A DNA stretch of 64,000 nucleotides from Microglena sp. YARC (Eukaryota; Chlorophyta; Chlorophyceae; Chlamydomonadales; Chlamydomonadaceae): contig CM039463.1 in assembly GCA_022414725.1 (NCBI GenBank), forward strand, positions 53,502,128-53,566,127, given 5' to 3'. Made by a program: the position numbers and the translations under genes. Below the pieces are notes generated by a model. It saw nothing but the letters and a program-made list of their open reading frames with translations. It searched no databases and had not been told where the DNA came from. Positions 23,001-35,385 of this stretch are shown here, piece by piece; the first letter of the stretch is position 1; each line of letters opens with the position of its first letter.

Positions 23001-23275
23001 GCCAAAGTTGGAGGATTGATCGGGGGGTTACATCCTGATGGCAGCCCATCCTCCTCTCCGAGCGAGGCCGCTGGCGCGCATCATCTAGCCAATCCAGGGA
23101 ACTTCACCCCCCCCCGTTGCGGAGGCCCATTCCGGTCGCACCATATGTCACAAAATGACACTGGGATCCCACCCAACACCCATTAAGTTGGTAAGTTTCA
23201 CAAAGCCGGCAGAGGCCCTCGCGGAAGTTGGCACTACTCAAAGCAGTCGGAGTGCCATGAGCGAGCCCAGTTACC
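20001..23275 (-). other. Element A gag-protease-integrase interior, low-quality, not translatable
   Basis: Position between the integrase and the 5' LTR implies gag, protease and integrase N-terminus. The segment near 22,950-23,270 matches the gag start of element B (16,9xx-17,440). Between 20,000 and 22,900 I could not align domains with certainty. The open frames on both strands here are shadows in error-rich sequence. Confidence 0.5.
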
Positions 23276-23603
23276 TATGCAGCCTTGAAATCACTCGGTA
23301 GCCCGTGACAGTAGATTAAAGCAGCGGAACACCCACGCACCATCTATACACGAGACAAGGAAACGATTACAGACAAGAGACCCATAAAGGCCGGCTATCC
23401 TGTCCCAGCGACCGGCGTAACAGGACTACACAGCCGGTACAGATCAGACCAGAACGGTAGTGACAAAGCTGCCACTAACTCCTCTCAAGATGACCCTCCA
23501 TCCCCACGGAACTGCCTCAGGACCCCGCCGGATATTCTAAGCGATACCATACAAGTAGTCACCAAGTCATACAAACGCCCGTGAGAGCACCGCTATACAT
23601 GCC
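23276..23603 (-). repeat. 5' LTR of Copia element A (low-quality copy)
   Basis: It begins TATGCAGCCTTGAAATCACT, reproduces the LTR-b order with many indels, and ends CGCTATACATGC. It is preceded by a primer-site-like GAGCCCAGTTACC. Confidence 0.75.
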
Positions 23604-24193
23604 TTACGACCCCAGTGCCCTGATATATTTTGAGTGGTATCACAGTGATGGCCACTGGAGCTTCCATAGCACCCCTGAAGCAGCCAGACAAGGTCCTATG
23701 CAGCGCGCTTGCCGAAGTTGGCGGAGAGTGTCTTCAGCAGGAAAAACAGTTGGCAACGATGAGCCCTCACCCTCGAAGCAGGTACGGTTACCGAAACGTT
23801 GCGCCCTGACGTATCAGGCTTCATCTCCTCTTCTCGCTCGGCCCCCGGCCTGCACAACGCCTTGCCAACCTCGCCCCCCCCCCCCCCGTGCGCGGCTCCG
23901 CTCCCCTAGGAGGGGTCGTGTCGGACTCACTTATTACGCAAGTATGAAGCACCAGATAATGGATATCCAAGATCTACAATACCAGAGCGGTTCAGTCCCG
24001 GGAGCAAAAAAGTCGGACAACGGAGACTCAAGCCGCCCATTTAAGACACATAAATCTCCAGAAAGCTACGATCTCCGGTCTTTCATCAAAGACACCTACC
24101 ACTCATACATACCATAACCTGAGAGAGTCAATACATTGCTCCGACACACAAGTACGCTCGCCACTTTGTCTAAAATCAACCTCTCCTCTCTCT
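23604..24193. other. Unassigned sequence before the gap
   Basis: No feature recognised. The open frame at 23581-24117 begins inside the LTR and has no domain signature. Confidence 0.5.
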
Positions 24194-25193
24194 NNNNNNN
24201 NNNNNNNNNNNNNNNNNNNNNNNNNNNNNNNNNNNNNNNNNNNNNNNNNNNNNNNNNNNNNNNNNNNNNNNNNNNNNNNNNNNNNNNNNNNNNNNNNNNN
24301 NNNNNNNNNNNNNNNNNNNNNNNNNNNNNNNNNNNNNNNNNNNNNNNNNNNNNNNNNNNNNNNNNNNNNNNNNNNNNNNNNNNNNNNNNNNNNNNNNNNN
24401 NNNNNNNNNNNNNNNNNNNNNNNNNNNNNNNNNNNNNNNNNNNNNNNNNNNNNNNNNNNNNNNNNNNNNNNNNNNNNNNNNNNNNNNNNNNNNNNNNNNN
24501 NNNNNNNNNNNNNNNNNNNNNNNNNNNNNNNNNNNNNNNNNNNNNNNNNNNNNNNNNNNNNNNNNNNNNNNNNNNNNNNNNNNNNNNNNNNNNNNNNNNN
24601 NNNNNNNNNNNNNNNNNNNNNNNNNNNNNNNNNNNNNNNNNNNNNNNNNNNNNNNNNNNNNNNNNNNNNNNNNNNNNNNNNNNNNNNNNNNNNNNNNNNN
24701 NNNNNNNNNNNNNNNNNNNNNNNNNNNNNNNNNNNNNNNNNNNNNNNNNNNNNNNNNNNNNNNNNNNNNNNNNNNNNNNNNNNNNNNNNNNNNNNNNNNN
24801 NNNNNNNNNNNNNNNNNNNNNNNNNNNNNNNNNNNNNNNNNNNNNNNNNNNNNNNNNNNNNNNNNNNNNNNNNNNNNNNNNNNNNNNNNNNNNNNNNNNN
24901 NNNNNNNNNNNNNNNNNNNNNNNNNNNNNNNNNNNNNNNNNNNNNNNNNNNNNNNNNNNNNNNNNNNNNNNNNNNNNNNNNNNNNNNNNNNNNNNNNNNN
25001 NNNNNNNNNNNNNNNNNNNNNNNNNNNNNNNNNNNNNNNNNNNNNNNNNNNNNNNNNNNNNNNNNNNNNNNNNNNNNNNNNNNNNNNNNNNNNNNNNNNN
25101 NNNNNNNNNNNNNNNNNNNNNNNNNNNNNNNNNNNNNNNNNNNNNNNNNNNNNNNNNNNNNNNNNNNNNNNNNNNNNNNNNNNNNNNNNNNNN
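24194..25193. other. Scaffold gap, exactly 1000 N
   Basis: It is a run of 1000 undetermined bases, a round number that indicates a placeholder of unknown true length. Any open frame across it is an artefact. Confidence 0.99.
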
Positions 25194-25289
25194 GGAGAAC
25201 GAGCGATTGCCTATTAGCGTGATAGCCGCTGATATGAATATGATAGAGTGATGCTCCGTGCAATCAAAGCAGTATTCATCATGTCAACC

Positions 25290-28240
25290 CAACCTTTACA
25301 ATGCCGTTCCCGCCCCCCCCCCCCCCCCCCCCCACCACCCACACCACACACCCACACACACAAACACACACAACAACAACACACACCACACGACCGAACT
25401 TAAATTGAGAACGCACCAAATTGGCTGATTAAGGTGATATGGAATGACTATGAGTGATTCTCATGCTATCAACCATATTATCTATGTCACCCAACCTTAA
25501 ATGGTATCCCCCCCCCCTCCCCCCCCAGACACACACGACACCACACACACAAACACAACACACACACACAAACACAAACCACACACCTACTTATAATTGA
25601 GAGGACGAACGGTGCTGGCGCTGATTATGTGATATTATGCGAATGCATATGTGAGTGAATTCTTAATGCCATAGACATATTAATTTCGTAGAGCATATTT
25701 AATATAATATATCCAGTCCCATTCCAACCTGATAATGCGACCGCCTGAGTTATAGCCTCAACAAAACAAGCGAACTGCCACTTCCCAGTTTGCAGAAATC
25801 TCTTATTGCAGCAATTGGATATTTGATAATGTATCATAGTCCATACAACTTTCAAAATGGTCCCACCCACCACTACCACCACCACACACACACACCACTC
25901 TCATTGAAGAATGAGCAAGCAATTGGACATGATTTGAGCATTATCATGTCCCATACAACTTTCAACAATCAGTCCCACCACCACTACCACCACCCACCAC
26001 ACACACACTCCATTGATGAATAAGCAATTGGATGATTTGAGCATTATCATGTCCATACAACTTTCAAAGTGTCCACCACCACCTCACCACACACACACGC
26101 ACCAACTCCATTGAGAGGATGAGCAATTGGCTGACATGAGCTGGTTCTTTATGCTTCTAAGTATAATTATCATGTGTCCCATCCAACCCTTATTAATGCT
26201 CCGCCCCACCCCCCCCACCCACAACACACCCACCACACCCACCACACACTCGGAGAAGATGGGGAAAGCGGACAGAGAGAAGATAAGAGGACATGTAGTG
26301 ATAAGGCGATAATGTTTGAGTGATGTGCTGACGACTTGTGTCAGAACGAACCTCCCAAGCAAGCGTACAAAAACTGACATGGGGCGAACGGGGGGGCGTA
26401 CATCAGCGCAGCCCATCCTCACCCATCTCACTCTCCAGTGCAACAGAAGCCATCTCCCTAATATGGTGCGCTCTGGCAAACCTTGAAATTGCAACCACAA
26501 CACCACACCAACCGCCCCACCCCCCTAAAAGCACCCACCCACTACCCCCCTCAGCCCCCACCCACCCCACCCCACCAGCCCCACCACCCACCCCTGCCAC
26601 CCCATTACCCCACCACCCACCACCACCCCCACTTACCATCGAGAAAATGACGATATGCTAATGTGCAGTGATTCGATCAAGCGACTTGTGTCGCGCGCAC
26701 CTACCCAGCGCCCGTACAACTGACATGGGCTGGTAGTCAGGCAGCCAGCTCCTCAGCTATACTCGCCTCTCCAGGGCCCACCAGAGCGCCATCTCCCTAG
26801 AATGCGTGCGCCAGGCGAACCTTGAAAATGCAACACACACACACCAACCCTATACCCCCCACCCCACCAACCCACCCACTACCCCTGTGCCCCCCACCCC
26901 CCACCCAAACCCACCCAGCCCCACCACCACCAACCTCCTGCCACCCCATCCCACCCCACGCCCACACCACCACTACCACCCCCCTGCCCCGCCACCCCTG
27001 CCCCCCATTACCCACCACCGAAGCCACCACGCACGCCCACTTAACGAGATCAGTGATCGCGATTAGCCCCCACCCCTGCCCCCCAAAAAAACCCAACCCA
27101 CCACTGCCCCCCTAGCCCCCCCCACCCACCCCACCCCACACCACCCGCCACCCCCTCCCACCCCCACCACCACCCCACTTACATCGAGATGATGAGCGAT
27201 TGCCTGATTGAAGTGATTCGCTCGAGACTGTTCGGCGCGACCTCCCAGGCCGGTACAACTGACATAGGCGCGTACTCAGCGCAGCCAGTCCTCAGCCATC
27301 TCCACTCTTTGCTGCCCAGCCAGAGCCATCTACCCTAGTATGGTACTCCTGCAACACCTTGAAAAATGACACAACACCCAAACCCCACCACCTCCCCCAC
27401 CACCCACCACCACCACCAACCACCACTACCACCCCCCCTGCCCCCCACCCCGTCCCCCCACCACCAACCACCAACCCACCACTACCACCCCCCTGCCCCC
27501 ACCACCCCTAGCCCCCCATACACCACCACCCCACCACCAAACCCACCACTACCAGACCCCCCGCCTGGACCCCACCCCTGCCCCATACCCCCCACCACAC
27601 ACCAACCCCACCACTACCCACCCCCCCTGCCCCCCCAATACCCCCCACCCATCACCACCACCCACCACTACCAACCCCCTGCCCCCCACCCCTGCCCCCA
27701 AACCCCCCCCACCACCACACCAACCACCACTACCACCCCCCGCCCCCCACCCCTGCCCCCCATAACCCCCCACCACCACCACCAACCCACCACTACCCCC
27801 CCCCTGTATGCCCCCCCCCCCCTACCCCATACCCCCCCACCACCACCAACAACCCACCACTACCACCCCCCCTGCCCCCCCACCCCTGCGCCCATACCCC
27901 ACCAACCCACACCCCACCAACAATCCACCCACTACCACCCCCGCTTGCCCCCCAATACCCCACCACCACCAACCACCAACCCACCACTACCACCCCCCCT
28001 GCCCCCCACCCCCCTGCCCCCATACCCCACACCAACCACCACCAACCCACCACTACCACCCCCCCTGACCCCCACCCTGCCCCCATACCCCACCACACCA
28101 CCAATCCCACCACTACCACCCCCCTAGCCCCCCCACCCCCTGCCCCATACCCCACCCCACCACCACACCAACCACAACTACCACCCCCCCTGCCCCCCAC
28201 CCCCTAAGCCCCCCATACCACCACCACCACCACCACGCAA
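25290..28240. repeat. C/A-rich minisatellite and interspersed approximately 150-500-bp higher-order repeat
   Basis: CCACCACCAC and CACACACA tracts alternate with a recurring spacer that contains GAGAGGATGAGCAATTGG (for example near 25,595, 26,110, 27,185 and 28,245) and CATCTCC/CCTTGAAAATG segments. At 27,370-28,230 the unit is roughly CCACTACCACCCCCCTGCCC, repeated about 60-80 nt apart. Indel noise is heavy. The proline-rich or glycine-rich open frames are simple-sequence artefacts. Confidence 0.75.
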
Positions 28241-28639
28241 CTTACATCAGAGAATGAGTGATTGGCTGCATCGTGCAAGTGATCTCCTCGAGGCACTGTG
28301 TCCCGACCTTTCCCAGCCTGCTACACTGACATTTGGGGCGGGTACTCAGCCCAGCCAGCTCCTCAGCCATCTCTACTCCTTTCAGGCTGCAGAGCCATCT
28401 ACCCTCGTATAGTACTGCCCCCCCCCCCCCCCCCATGAGCGAATTGCCTCGCGACGAGTAACTCGAGCAGATGGCCCTATCTTGCAGCATACAGGCCGTG
28501 CTTGCCATAGGTGCTCCTGACGTGAACAAGTTTCACGGGTGCGTCCTGCCTGTGGTGTGGTCGTGCGTTGGCTGCTGTAGTGTGTGCTGTGTATGTTGGT
28601 TAGGTGGCGTCGACCAACTCTAGAATGGCCCATCTTTGC

Positions 28640-29650
28640 ACTTATTAGCGTTCTTGCCAGGTGCTCCTGAATAACAGTGGACGGTGGTCGTGCCTTGGTT
28701 GTGGTGGCTTGCGTGGTAGATGGTTGCGTCTGTGTGTGTGTTGTGTTGTTTGCGTGTGGGATGTGTGGTTTGTGGTGGTGGTGTGTGCTGTGTGTGTGTC
28801 GTGAAGTGCTACTGTGTGTGTGTGTGCTTTCTGTGTGTTGTGGTGTGTTTTAGTTCGCAGTCCGGTGTGCTGCTGTGAGTGTGTTTTGTGGTGGCAAGGC
28901 CGAACGGTGGCCGGTGAGATGACTTGAGAGCCTATCTTTGCAGACCTGACAGGGTCTTCCAAGGCTGCTCCTAGAGTGAAGAGTGCGGCGTGTTCGTGCC
29001 TTGGCGGTTGGTAAGTGCTTGGTAGGCAGTGTAGGTGGTAGTAGGTTGTGTGTGTCGGTGGTGGTAGTGGTGTGTGTGTGCTGGTGGTGGTGGCATTGTG
29101 GTGTGTGTGTGGTGATGTTGTTGGTTGTGGTGCCGTTGTGTGGTGTGTGTGTGTGTGTGGTTGGTGGATGTGTTGTGTGTGGGTGGTGGTGTGTGGTGGT
29201 GGGTGTCGTGCGGAGATGACTTGGGAGATGCACTTTTGCCAGCTGACAGGGTCTTGCCAAGTGCTCCTGGAGCGTGAACATGGGTGACTGCCTGTTGCGG
29301 TCGTGGGTGGTGGTGGTGGTGTGTGTGTGTGTGTGTTCGTGTGTGTGGTGTGTGTGTGTGTGTGGTATGGTGGCGTGGAGATGACGTGGGAGATGGCACT
29401 TGCAGCTACAGGTCTTGCAAGGTGTATCCTGAGTGAAGAGTGGGGTTCGTGGCCTGATGCGGTGGTGGGGTTGTGGGAGAGAGAGATGGTGTGTGGTGGT
29501 GTGGCGGAGAAATTTCTAGAGATGGGGTCTCCTGTGATGTGTGTGGTGATCGTGGTGTGTGTTTGTTGGTAAGAGGTGTTGTTGTGGTGTGCGTCGGTGG
29601 TGGGTGTGTGGTGTGTGGTAGTGCTGTATGGGTGTGGTAGTGGTGTCTGT
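28640..29650. repeat. GT-rich minisatellite with recurring GAGATGACTTGGGAGATG spacer
   Basis: GTGTGGTGGTGG tracts are separated by a spacer of the form GAGATGACTTGGGAGATG, a CACTTGCAGCTGACAGGGTC block, then TTGCCAAGGTGCTCCTGGAG (near 28,915, 29,213 and 29,380). The unit is about 170-300 nt. No coding potential is credited. Confidence 0.7.
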
Positions 29651-29654
29651 GCAC

Positions 29655-30480
29655 ACACACTTTAAAATGCAAGCGGCCAACAACACACCAATCTTGAGTG
29701 ATCAGCCAACACACATCACACTTTGAAAAGCGGCCTACCACACACACACTTGAATGAAGCGACAACACACACACACCTTCTGAAAATAAGCGTGCCTATC
29801 CACACACACACCTTGAAAATAAGCGGTCCAACACACACACACGTGAAAGAGCGCGGCTATACACACCCTTTGAATGTGATGCAGGCTCATACACACACAC
29901 TAACCTTGAAAAATGAGGCAGCCAAACACACACACATCACCTATGAAAAGAGGCAGTTCTACACACACACACACACTTGAAAAGAGGGCAGCCTACCACA
30001 CACCACAAACCTTGAAAAGAGCACCTACACACACACACACCTTGAAAAGAGCAGCCTACACACACACACCACACCTTGAAAAAGAGGCCAGCCTACACAC
30101 ATCACACCTGAAAAAAGCGCTCACACACACACCTGAAAAAGCAGTCTACACACACACACACCTTGAAAAGAGCAGCCTACACACCACACACCCTTGAAAG
30201 AACGGCCTACACAGCACCACACAACACCTTGAAAAGAGGCACCTACACACACACCATCAGCCTTTGAAAAGAAGCGCCACACACACACACCTTGAAAAGA
30301 TGGCAGCACCCACACACAGCACACCTTCAAAAAAAGTGCCTACACCACACACCTGAAATGAAGCAGCCTTACAACAACACACAAACCTTGAAAAGAAGCG
30401 GCCTCACAACACACACCTTGAAATGAAAGCAGGCCAAAACCCACACACACTTTGAAACGAAGCAGCCAAACACATGCACT
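29655..30480. repeat. About 30-35-nt minisatellite: ACACACAC plus CCTTGAAAAGAGGCAGCC
   Basis: About 25 units of the form ACACACACACCTTGAAAAGA followed by (R)GCRGCCTAC repeat with indels. The array ends near 30,480, and two decayed units recur at 30,660-30,750. Open frames here are repeat-derived. Confidence 0.85.
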
Positions 30481-30979
30481 GCCTGATCAGGCGCCAACTC
30501 ACACACACACAACAAAATCTTGAAAGACGTTGTAGTGTTCTGAGCCGAAGAACCGGATTCACTCTCTGAGCCCACTTGCCGAACAAAGTGCTAGCGATGA
30601 ATCGCTGTCTGCATGAGCCGTAGATTCAAATCTCGCAAGAAGTGACTTTGAATTTGCCATAAAGCGGCCAACACACCACACTTGAAATGAAGTGGCCAAA
30701 CACATGCCACATGATGCTGCCACACACACACACACTTGAAAAGACGTTGCAAGGCCGCCCAGTCCAAGTGTTCTGGGCCGAGAACCGATTCGACTCCCGA
30801 GCCCCGGCCGAACAAATCTGACTTCGAGCCGATGGATTCAGCCTGTCCGCATGGAGACTTGGATCCATAATCGTCACTGAAGAGACTCGCATTGAGCATT
30901 CCCTCATCGCTCCCGCCGTCTTCGTAAGGCTTGTTCAGCTTTGCGACGCAACCAGAAGAGTACGCAAGGACTGGTAAGC

Positions 30980-31550
30980 GCAAGGGGTGGAGGAAGTCAA
31001 AAGGATGGGAGGGGAGGCGAGGGGAGGAAGGGAGGGAGTGAAGGGGGGTTTTTTTCTTTCAAAAAAAGGGAGGAGAAGGGATTTGGAAGGGAGTGGGGTG
31101 GAGGAGGGGAGAGGAGGGGAAGAGAGGGAGAGGAAGGGAGGGGAGGCGCTGAGCGGGAAGAAAGGGAGGGAGATGGAGTGAGGGTGGAGGGGGAGGGGGA
31201 GAGGGTGGAGGTGGAGGGGAGAGGTGGAGGGGAGGGGGGAAGAGAGGAGGGGAGGGGAGGGATTCAAGAGAAGAAGCAGCAGGTGTCAGGTTGTTTTAGT
31301 ACTAAATAATGCGCCTTGGTGTATTGCAGGGTGCCACGTTTGATCTTGGTCGGACGCAACTAAGAAGAGCGGACTGCAAGAAAGCACAGGGAGCGTGAGA
31401 GGCTGAGGAGTCAAAATAAGGAGAGGGGGAGGGGCGAGGGAGGGAGGGGAGGGGAGGGGCGAGCGGAGGCGGGGGGAGTAGGTGTGGTGGAGGGGAGGGG
31501 GAGGGGGGAGTGGGAGGGGAGGGCGAGGGGGAGAGGGCTGGTGCTGGTGC
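30980..31550. repeat. GGGAGG-rich low-complexity block
   Basis: It is nearly pure purine (GGGGAGGGGA types), in two parts (31,000-31,262 and 31,415-31,545) split by about 150 nt of ordinary sequence. Runs of four or more G-tracts give strong G-quadruplex potential on the plus strand. Confidence 0.85.
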
Positions 31551-31599
31551 TGTGATGATCATACATCAACATTATCATCATCATCAAATGCATTTTTCC

Positions 31600-32640
31600 T
31601 GGTGCCTTACTGGACTCCAAATGTTACCGCCGGCTAGACGGATTCAAAGGGACTTGAGAATTATAATATAAAAACATTATGCGAAAAATTCATTAGTCAA
31701 ATGCTTGGGGAGTGGGAGTTTGCAGGCATCAAGAGGGCTTCCCAGTCATGGGTCGGAACAGCTTAGCATCCTCTCTGGTTTCCGAGCGATTGCACAGGAG
31801 GATTTGAATTGGGAGCGAGGTGAGCAGCTCAGAGTCTGGCTGAAAACCATGTAAGTACCCAACGCGGTCACTGTGGGCTGCAATGAATTGTGTGCCTAGA
31901 TATGTGTGAGTGCTAGACTGGGCTGGCTCACATGGCCTGCAGGTGACAAAGCATAGAATGGATGAACGAAAGGCTGGTCCATATCAATGGAACGGAGTTG
32001 GGGCGGAATAATCCTATAGTGTGTTTCCGACACCCTAAAAGCCGGCCGGCTAAAAAGGAATTTAGCGAATGGTTTCCTAAATGATCCCCGACACTCGACA
32101 TGCTTTGGGGAGTGAGGCGAACGCATTTGGATCGCAGCATTACCGAGGCTACTCCTTTCATGGCCGCGGAAGCAGGAACGATTGGAGCTAGGGGCGAAGT
32201 GTCGGAATCCCTCGAAGTGGAGATCAGAGGTTGGATCAATAGTTGCGAGAATTAGAAAGGACCAATCGAAGGGCCTTAAAGGATCGAAGGGTGTGCTGGG
32301 TAGCGATCAATGGCAAGGGTGTTTCAATCGGGAATGAAGGGAATTGTTGTTGTTGAGTTCGGTTTTGGCCCTTCCACACGGCAACTTGTCGAGTAACTGA
32401 CTGAAACCGGTCAGTTTTAGGTTTCGACCAGGTTAGGGGGTTTCGGAAGAAACCAGCACTTGGTCGTGGTGTCGGAAAACTGATGATCCTTGCTCTAAGG
32501 ACAGGTGGCGTGGCCTGTAAAGCGGTACAAGTCCGCGGTACCGCTTGAACATTGATTCCCCCTGCCCCCTTGTTCTGGTTGGCACAAGTCTCGAAGGCGC
32601 TTCCACAATTTATTGCATTGATCCGTTTCTTTTCTTGTAC
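31600..32640. other. No gene recognised
   Basis: Ordinary composition with short open frames only. None has a supported start, splice site or domain. Confidence 0.55.
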
Positions 32641-32651
32641 TACCTAGTGAG

Positions 32652-32935
32652 ATGCCTCTCGGAATGACCCAGCTGATGGGGGGTTACATTACAAAGGCGA
32701 TGTTGCCTTCTCAACAGCAGTTGATGGGTATTGAATGTGGGGGTGGGCGTTGCCGCTGGAGGATTGCTCTTCGCCGTTCAGGTACGTTTACCTGGACGCC
32801 GTGATTTTCCGATTACCGCACGCTTTGCGCTAAGTTGCTGCTTATGACTGACTCCTTTCCTTCTTTGCATCTGTGCAGCCCTGGGATTTCCTGGCAGAGG
32901 CTGTCGGTTTGAAGGAGGTAGAGGAGAAGAAGTAA
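32652..32935 (+). CDS. Possible small membrane protein, two exons, one frame ambiguity
   Basis: An ATG at 32652 opens MPLGMTQLMGGYITKAMLPS. A good donor (TTCAG|GTACGT at 32781/32782) and acceptor (CTGTGCAG at 32871-32878) bound a 97-nt intron, and the second exon ends PWDFLAEAVGLKEVEEKK with TAA at 32933. The two ends are in the same protein only if the G-run at about 32738-32742 has one G fewer. The join then gives a roughly 61-residue peptide with one hydrophobic helix (VGVAAGGLLFAVQ). As written, exon 1 continues into a basic peptide instead. The start pattern loosely recalls small mitochondrial ATP synthase subunits such as yeast Atp19, but this is a weak resemblance and I do not assign it. 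Confidence 0.4.
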
Positions 32936-33066
32936 CATCCTTGTCTAACATTCACTTCTTGGTCAATGCAACTAGCTAGATAGCTCTTCTTTCACATTCA
33001 TATAGCATAGTCTCTGTAACGACCCTTTCACTGCTTGCGCTTTCTGTCCCTCTCCCCCCCCTCCCA

Positions 33067-33331
33067 TCCTCGTCCAGCACTGTTTCATATCTCCCGGCGA
33101 CAAGCACGGTCCTGACGGGGTAATGGCACTCGATACCACTCCTAGAAAGTTGGATGCCCTCTGAGCATTGGGCGAGACTGTAGAAACCTTGCGATTCACC
33201 TATGACGAACGCCTTGGAGGGGCAGGGAGGGTCGCCCGGTGCAGCTGGCCAAACTTGAAACCACACTTCGTCAAGATGTGTCCACCTTCGGCGCCTTTCT
33301 TTCTGGGGGAGCTGGTGGCACTGGTAATTCG
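33067..33331 (+). CDS. Possible isolated exon with one in-frame stop
   Basis: After a pyrimidine-rich tract ending CTCGTCCAG, a frame reads HCFISPGDKHGPDGVMALD and later RFTYDERLGGAGRVARCSW to ELVAL, ending at a donor-like GTAATTCG. A single TGA interrupts it near 33160. Codon-like periodicity and splice signals suggest a true or decayed exon, possibly of the same transcription unit as 32652-32935. Family unknown. Confidence 0.25.
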
Positions 33332-33359
33332 AACTTACATAGTACATTCATTCTACTGA

Positions 33360-34850
33360 AAGACAATCATTGTCTTTAAGCCTTTCAGTTTGTGCTGCTA
33401 ACCATGTGCATGCGGAGTAAGCATGAGCATTAATACACCACACTACCGAGTGCCATTGCAGAAAGCAATCAGATAGGTTAAGATAGGTTAGATACATGTT
33501 CAGGTCTTTCGAAAACCAAGAGAGGGAGTACCAGTACCGGTATAATATATTTACGCTAGGTATTTGGCATGCTGGTGCTAGCATGTATTCCCTTTATCCC
33601 GTAGGTGACATACAACATAGGCAGCCAGCCTAGCATCCCACACATGGGGCAAGGACATACAGAATTGAGATAACCATCCTTAGATCTAGATTAGGACAAC
33701 CGACTACGACATAATGAGCTATGGGGGACCATCCCTACAGCTGCCTCAGGAACCAGAAACAGCTAGTCTGGGTGTTGGCTAAGCTAGCATGTACAGCAGT
33801 CAGGAGGGTACGCTCGGACGTCATGGGAGAGCTCGGGCTTGCTGGGCATTCATGATGGCCTCAAAGTGCAGGTTCCGTAGGCATGCTGCATAGACTTGCT
33901 CAGCACTCATCATGGACTGCCTGTCATGCTGAGCTGCAATACGTGGGCTCCTCCTTAATCCTGCAATGGGTTTGGGAGGCTGGACAGTATCTGTCGGTGG
34001 GGTACCGTTATGCGTGAATAGACTGTGTCTCAGCAGGTCTCGTATAACAACGACATTTCGCTAGTTGCAATAAAACCCGTCGTTTGGGGAATCGGCCCTG
34101 CGATAAAACCCATGGTTTCGAGAATCGGCTCTGTGGGCTGCATTTGCTATAGCTGATCTGGCCTGGCTGATCTGGCTTTGCATGGCCAGTGGTAGTAACC
34201 GCCACCCCCACACCCCACCCTCTTCCCCTCGAACTCCAGCAGCCTCCATCCACACAAATCCACGGGCCTGAAACTTCAACGAGAAACCCTGCCCTGAACA
34301 CATGAGACCCTACCAATTGCATAGCCTGTGTCAGACGACACAGCCAACCCAATACAGCTGCGTCTGCGACGCAACGGACCCTCCCAATGTTGCTTCTCAG
34401 GATAAAACATACCCTTCGGCACTGCGTCTGCCACCCAGCGTCATTAACAACCCTGGCCCAGGACCAGTGATCCACTGGCCCCATTAAAAGCGATATCTTC
34501 AAATCTGCATCCAACTTTAACTTCATTACATGGCCCCATCCTTTTCCTGCACAATGTAACGGCTGGATAAAAAAATCACTGCTATCAAAGAATCCTGGGG
34601 CAATATGTCATTAAATAACACCTAATTGTGTTTGTGAATGATCCCTACATCAATTTGCCCATCTAACATCCGTCTTCGGCATTCAGCCTAAAAGTTATGT
34701 ACCGTTTCCATTATATTTCACTTTCATATCTTCTCATATAGCTAGTGATAGTGAGAGTGACGTGAAGTGCTGTGAGAGTGACGTGAAGCTACATGGGCCA
34801 CAGCTGCTTGCGTGACTGTTTCACTTTCAGCTCTTCTCAAACAGCTACCA
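33360..34850. other. No gene recognised; short local duplications
   Basis: A 40-nt block (AAAACCCRTSGTTT plus GAATCGGCYCTG) is duplicated at 34068-34135. ATAGGTTA is duplicated near 33474. Open frames lack splice support. Confidence 0.55.
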
Positions 34851-35280
34851 GCTTATCTCTTCCCATATACTACATCAGGCAACCCTCCACAATAGACTGA
34901 GGGATTCAGAGTACCTCCAATATGGACGACGCATAGCTTTACTCATCTCTTCTGTTTTGAATAATGACAGAAGAGTGTACCACCTAAAGGACAGAACCTG
35001 TTCAAGTACAGTCAATACTTTACTCATCTCTTCTAATGCAACTACCAGGCCATCTCTTCCCACATACCATAGCAGCCCCCTCTCCATCATAGACTGAGGG
35101 ATTGAGAGTAACTCCAACATGGACGACCGCATATCTTTCCCCATCTCTTCTCATACAACTACCAGGTCATCCCTTCCCACATACCATACCAGCCCCCTCT
35201 CCATCGTAGACAGAGGGATTGAGAGTAACTCCGATATGGACGGCGGCATAGCTTAAGCTATCTCTTCTCGTACCGCTACC
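34850..35280. repeat. About 118-nt tandem repeat, about 3.5 copies
   Basis: Each unit has CATCTCTTCTCATACAACTA, a CAGGTCATCYCTTCCCACAT block, CCCCCTCTCCATC and GAGGGATTGAGAGTAACTCC. Unit starts lie near 34,850, 35,025 and 35,140. It is followed at 35281-35375 by two copies of a 47-nt unit with AGCTACCAGTCAGCTACAG. Confidence 0.75.
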
Positions 35281-35385
35281 AGGTCATCTTAAGCTACCAG
35301 TCAGCTACAGTCATCTCCGGCAAACCAGGTCATCTTCAGCTACCAGTCAGCTACAGTCATCTCCGGCTTACCAGGTCATCTGCAG

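Larger units (their letters stand above)
9642..23603 (-). mobile_element. Copia retrotransposon A, host of nested element B
   Basis: Element A reads right to left. The 5' LTR lies at about 23276-23603, gag and integrase and the N-terminal reverse transcriptase at 17921-23275, then element B, then the rest of reverse transcriptase and RNase H at 10357-11174 and the 3' LTR at 9642-9965. Continuity is shown by the RT reading that stops at 11174 and resumes at 17921 with a shared ACACC. The left flank is GAAGT (9637-9641). The matching right duplication is not readable in the low-quality sequence after 23603. Confidence 0.75.

Noticed and set aside
18300..24190. Frame shifts in element A as ancient decay
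   Set aside because: Indels are spread evenly and mostly at short repeats, unlike the neighbouring element copies; uncorrected long-read errors explain them better.
24103..25263. Long open frames on both strands across the N run
   Set aside because: They consist of undetermined bases; the gap is a 1000-N placeholder.
27366..28127. 253-codon proline/threonine frame as a protein
   Set aside because: It is a translation of CCACCACCAC minisatellite with heavy indel noise; glycine-rich frames are equally open on the other strand.
28645..29658. 337-codon His/Thr-rich frame on the minus strand
   Set aside because: It is the complement of GT-rich repeats; composition alone keeps it open.
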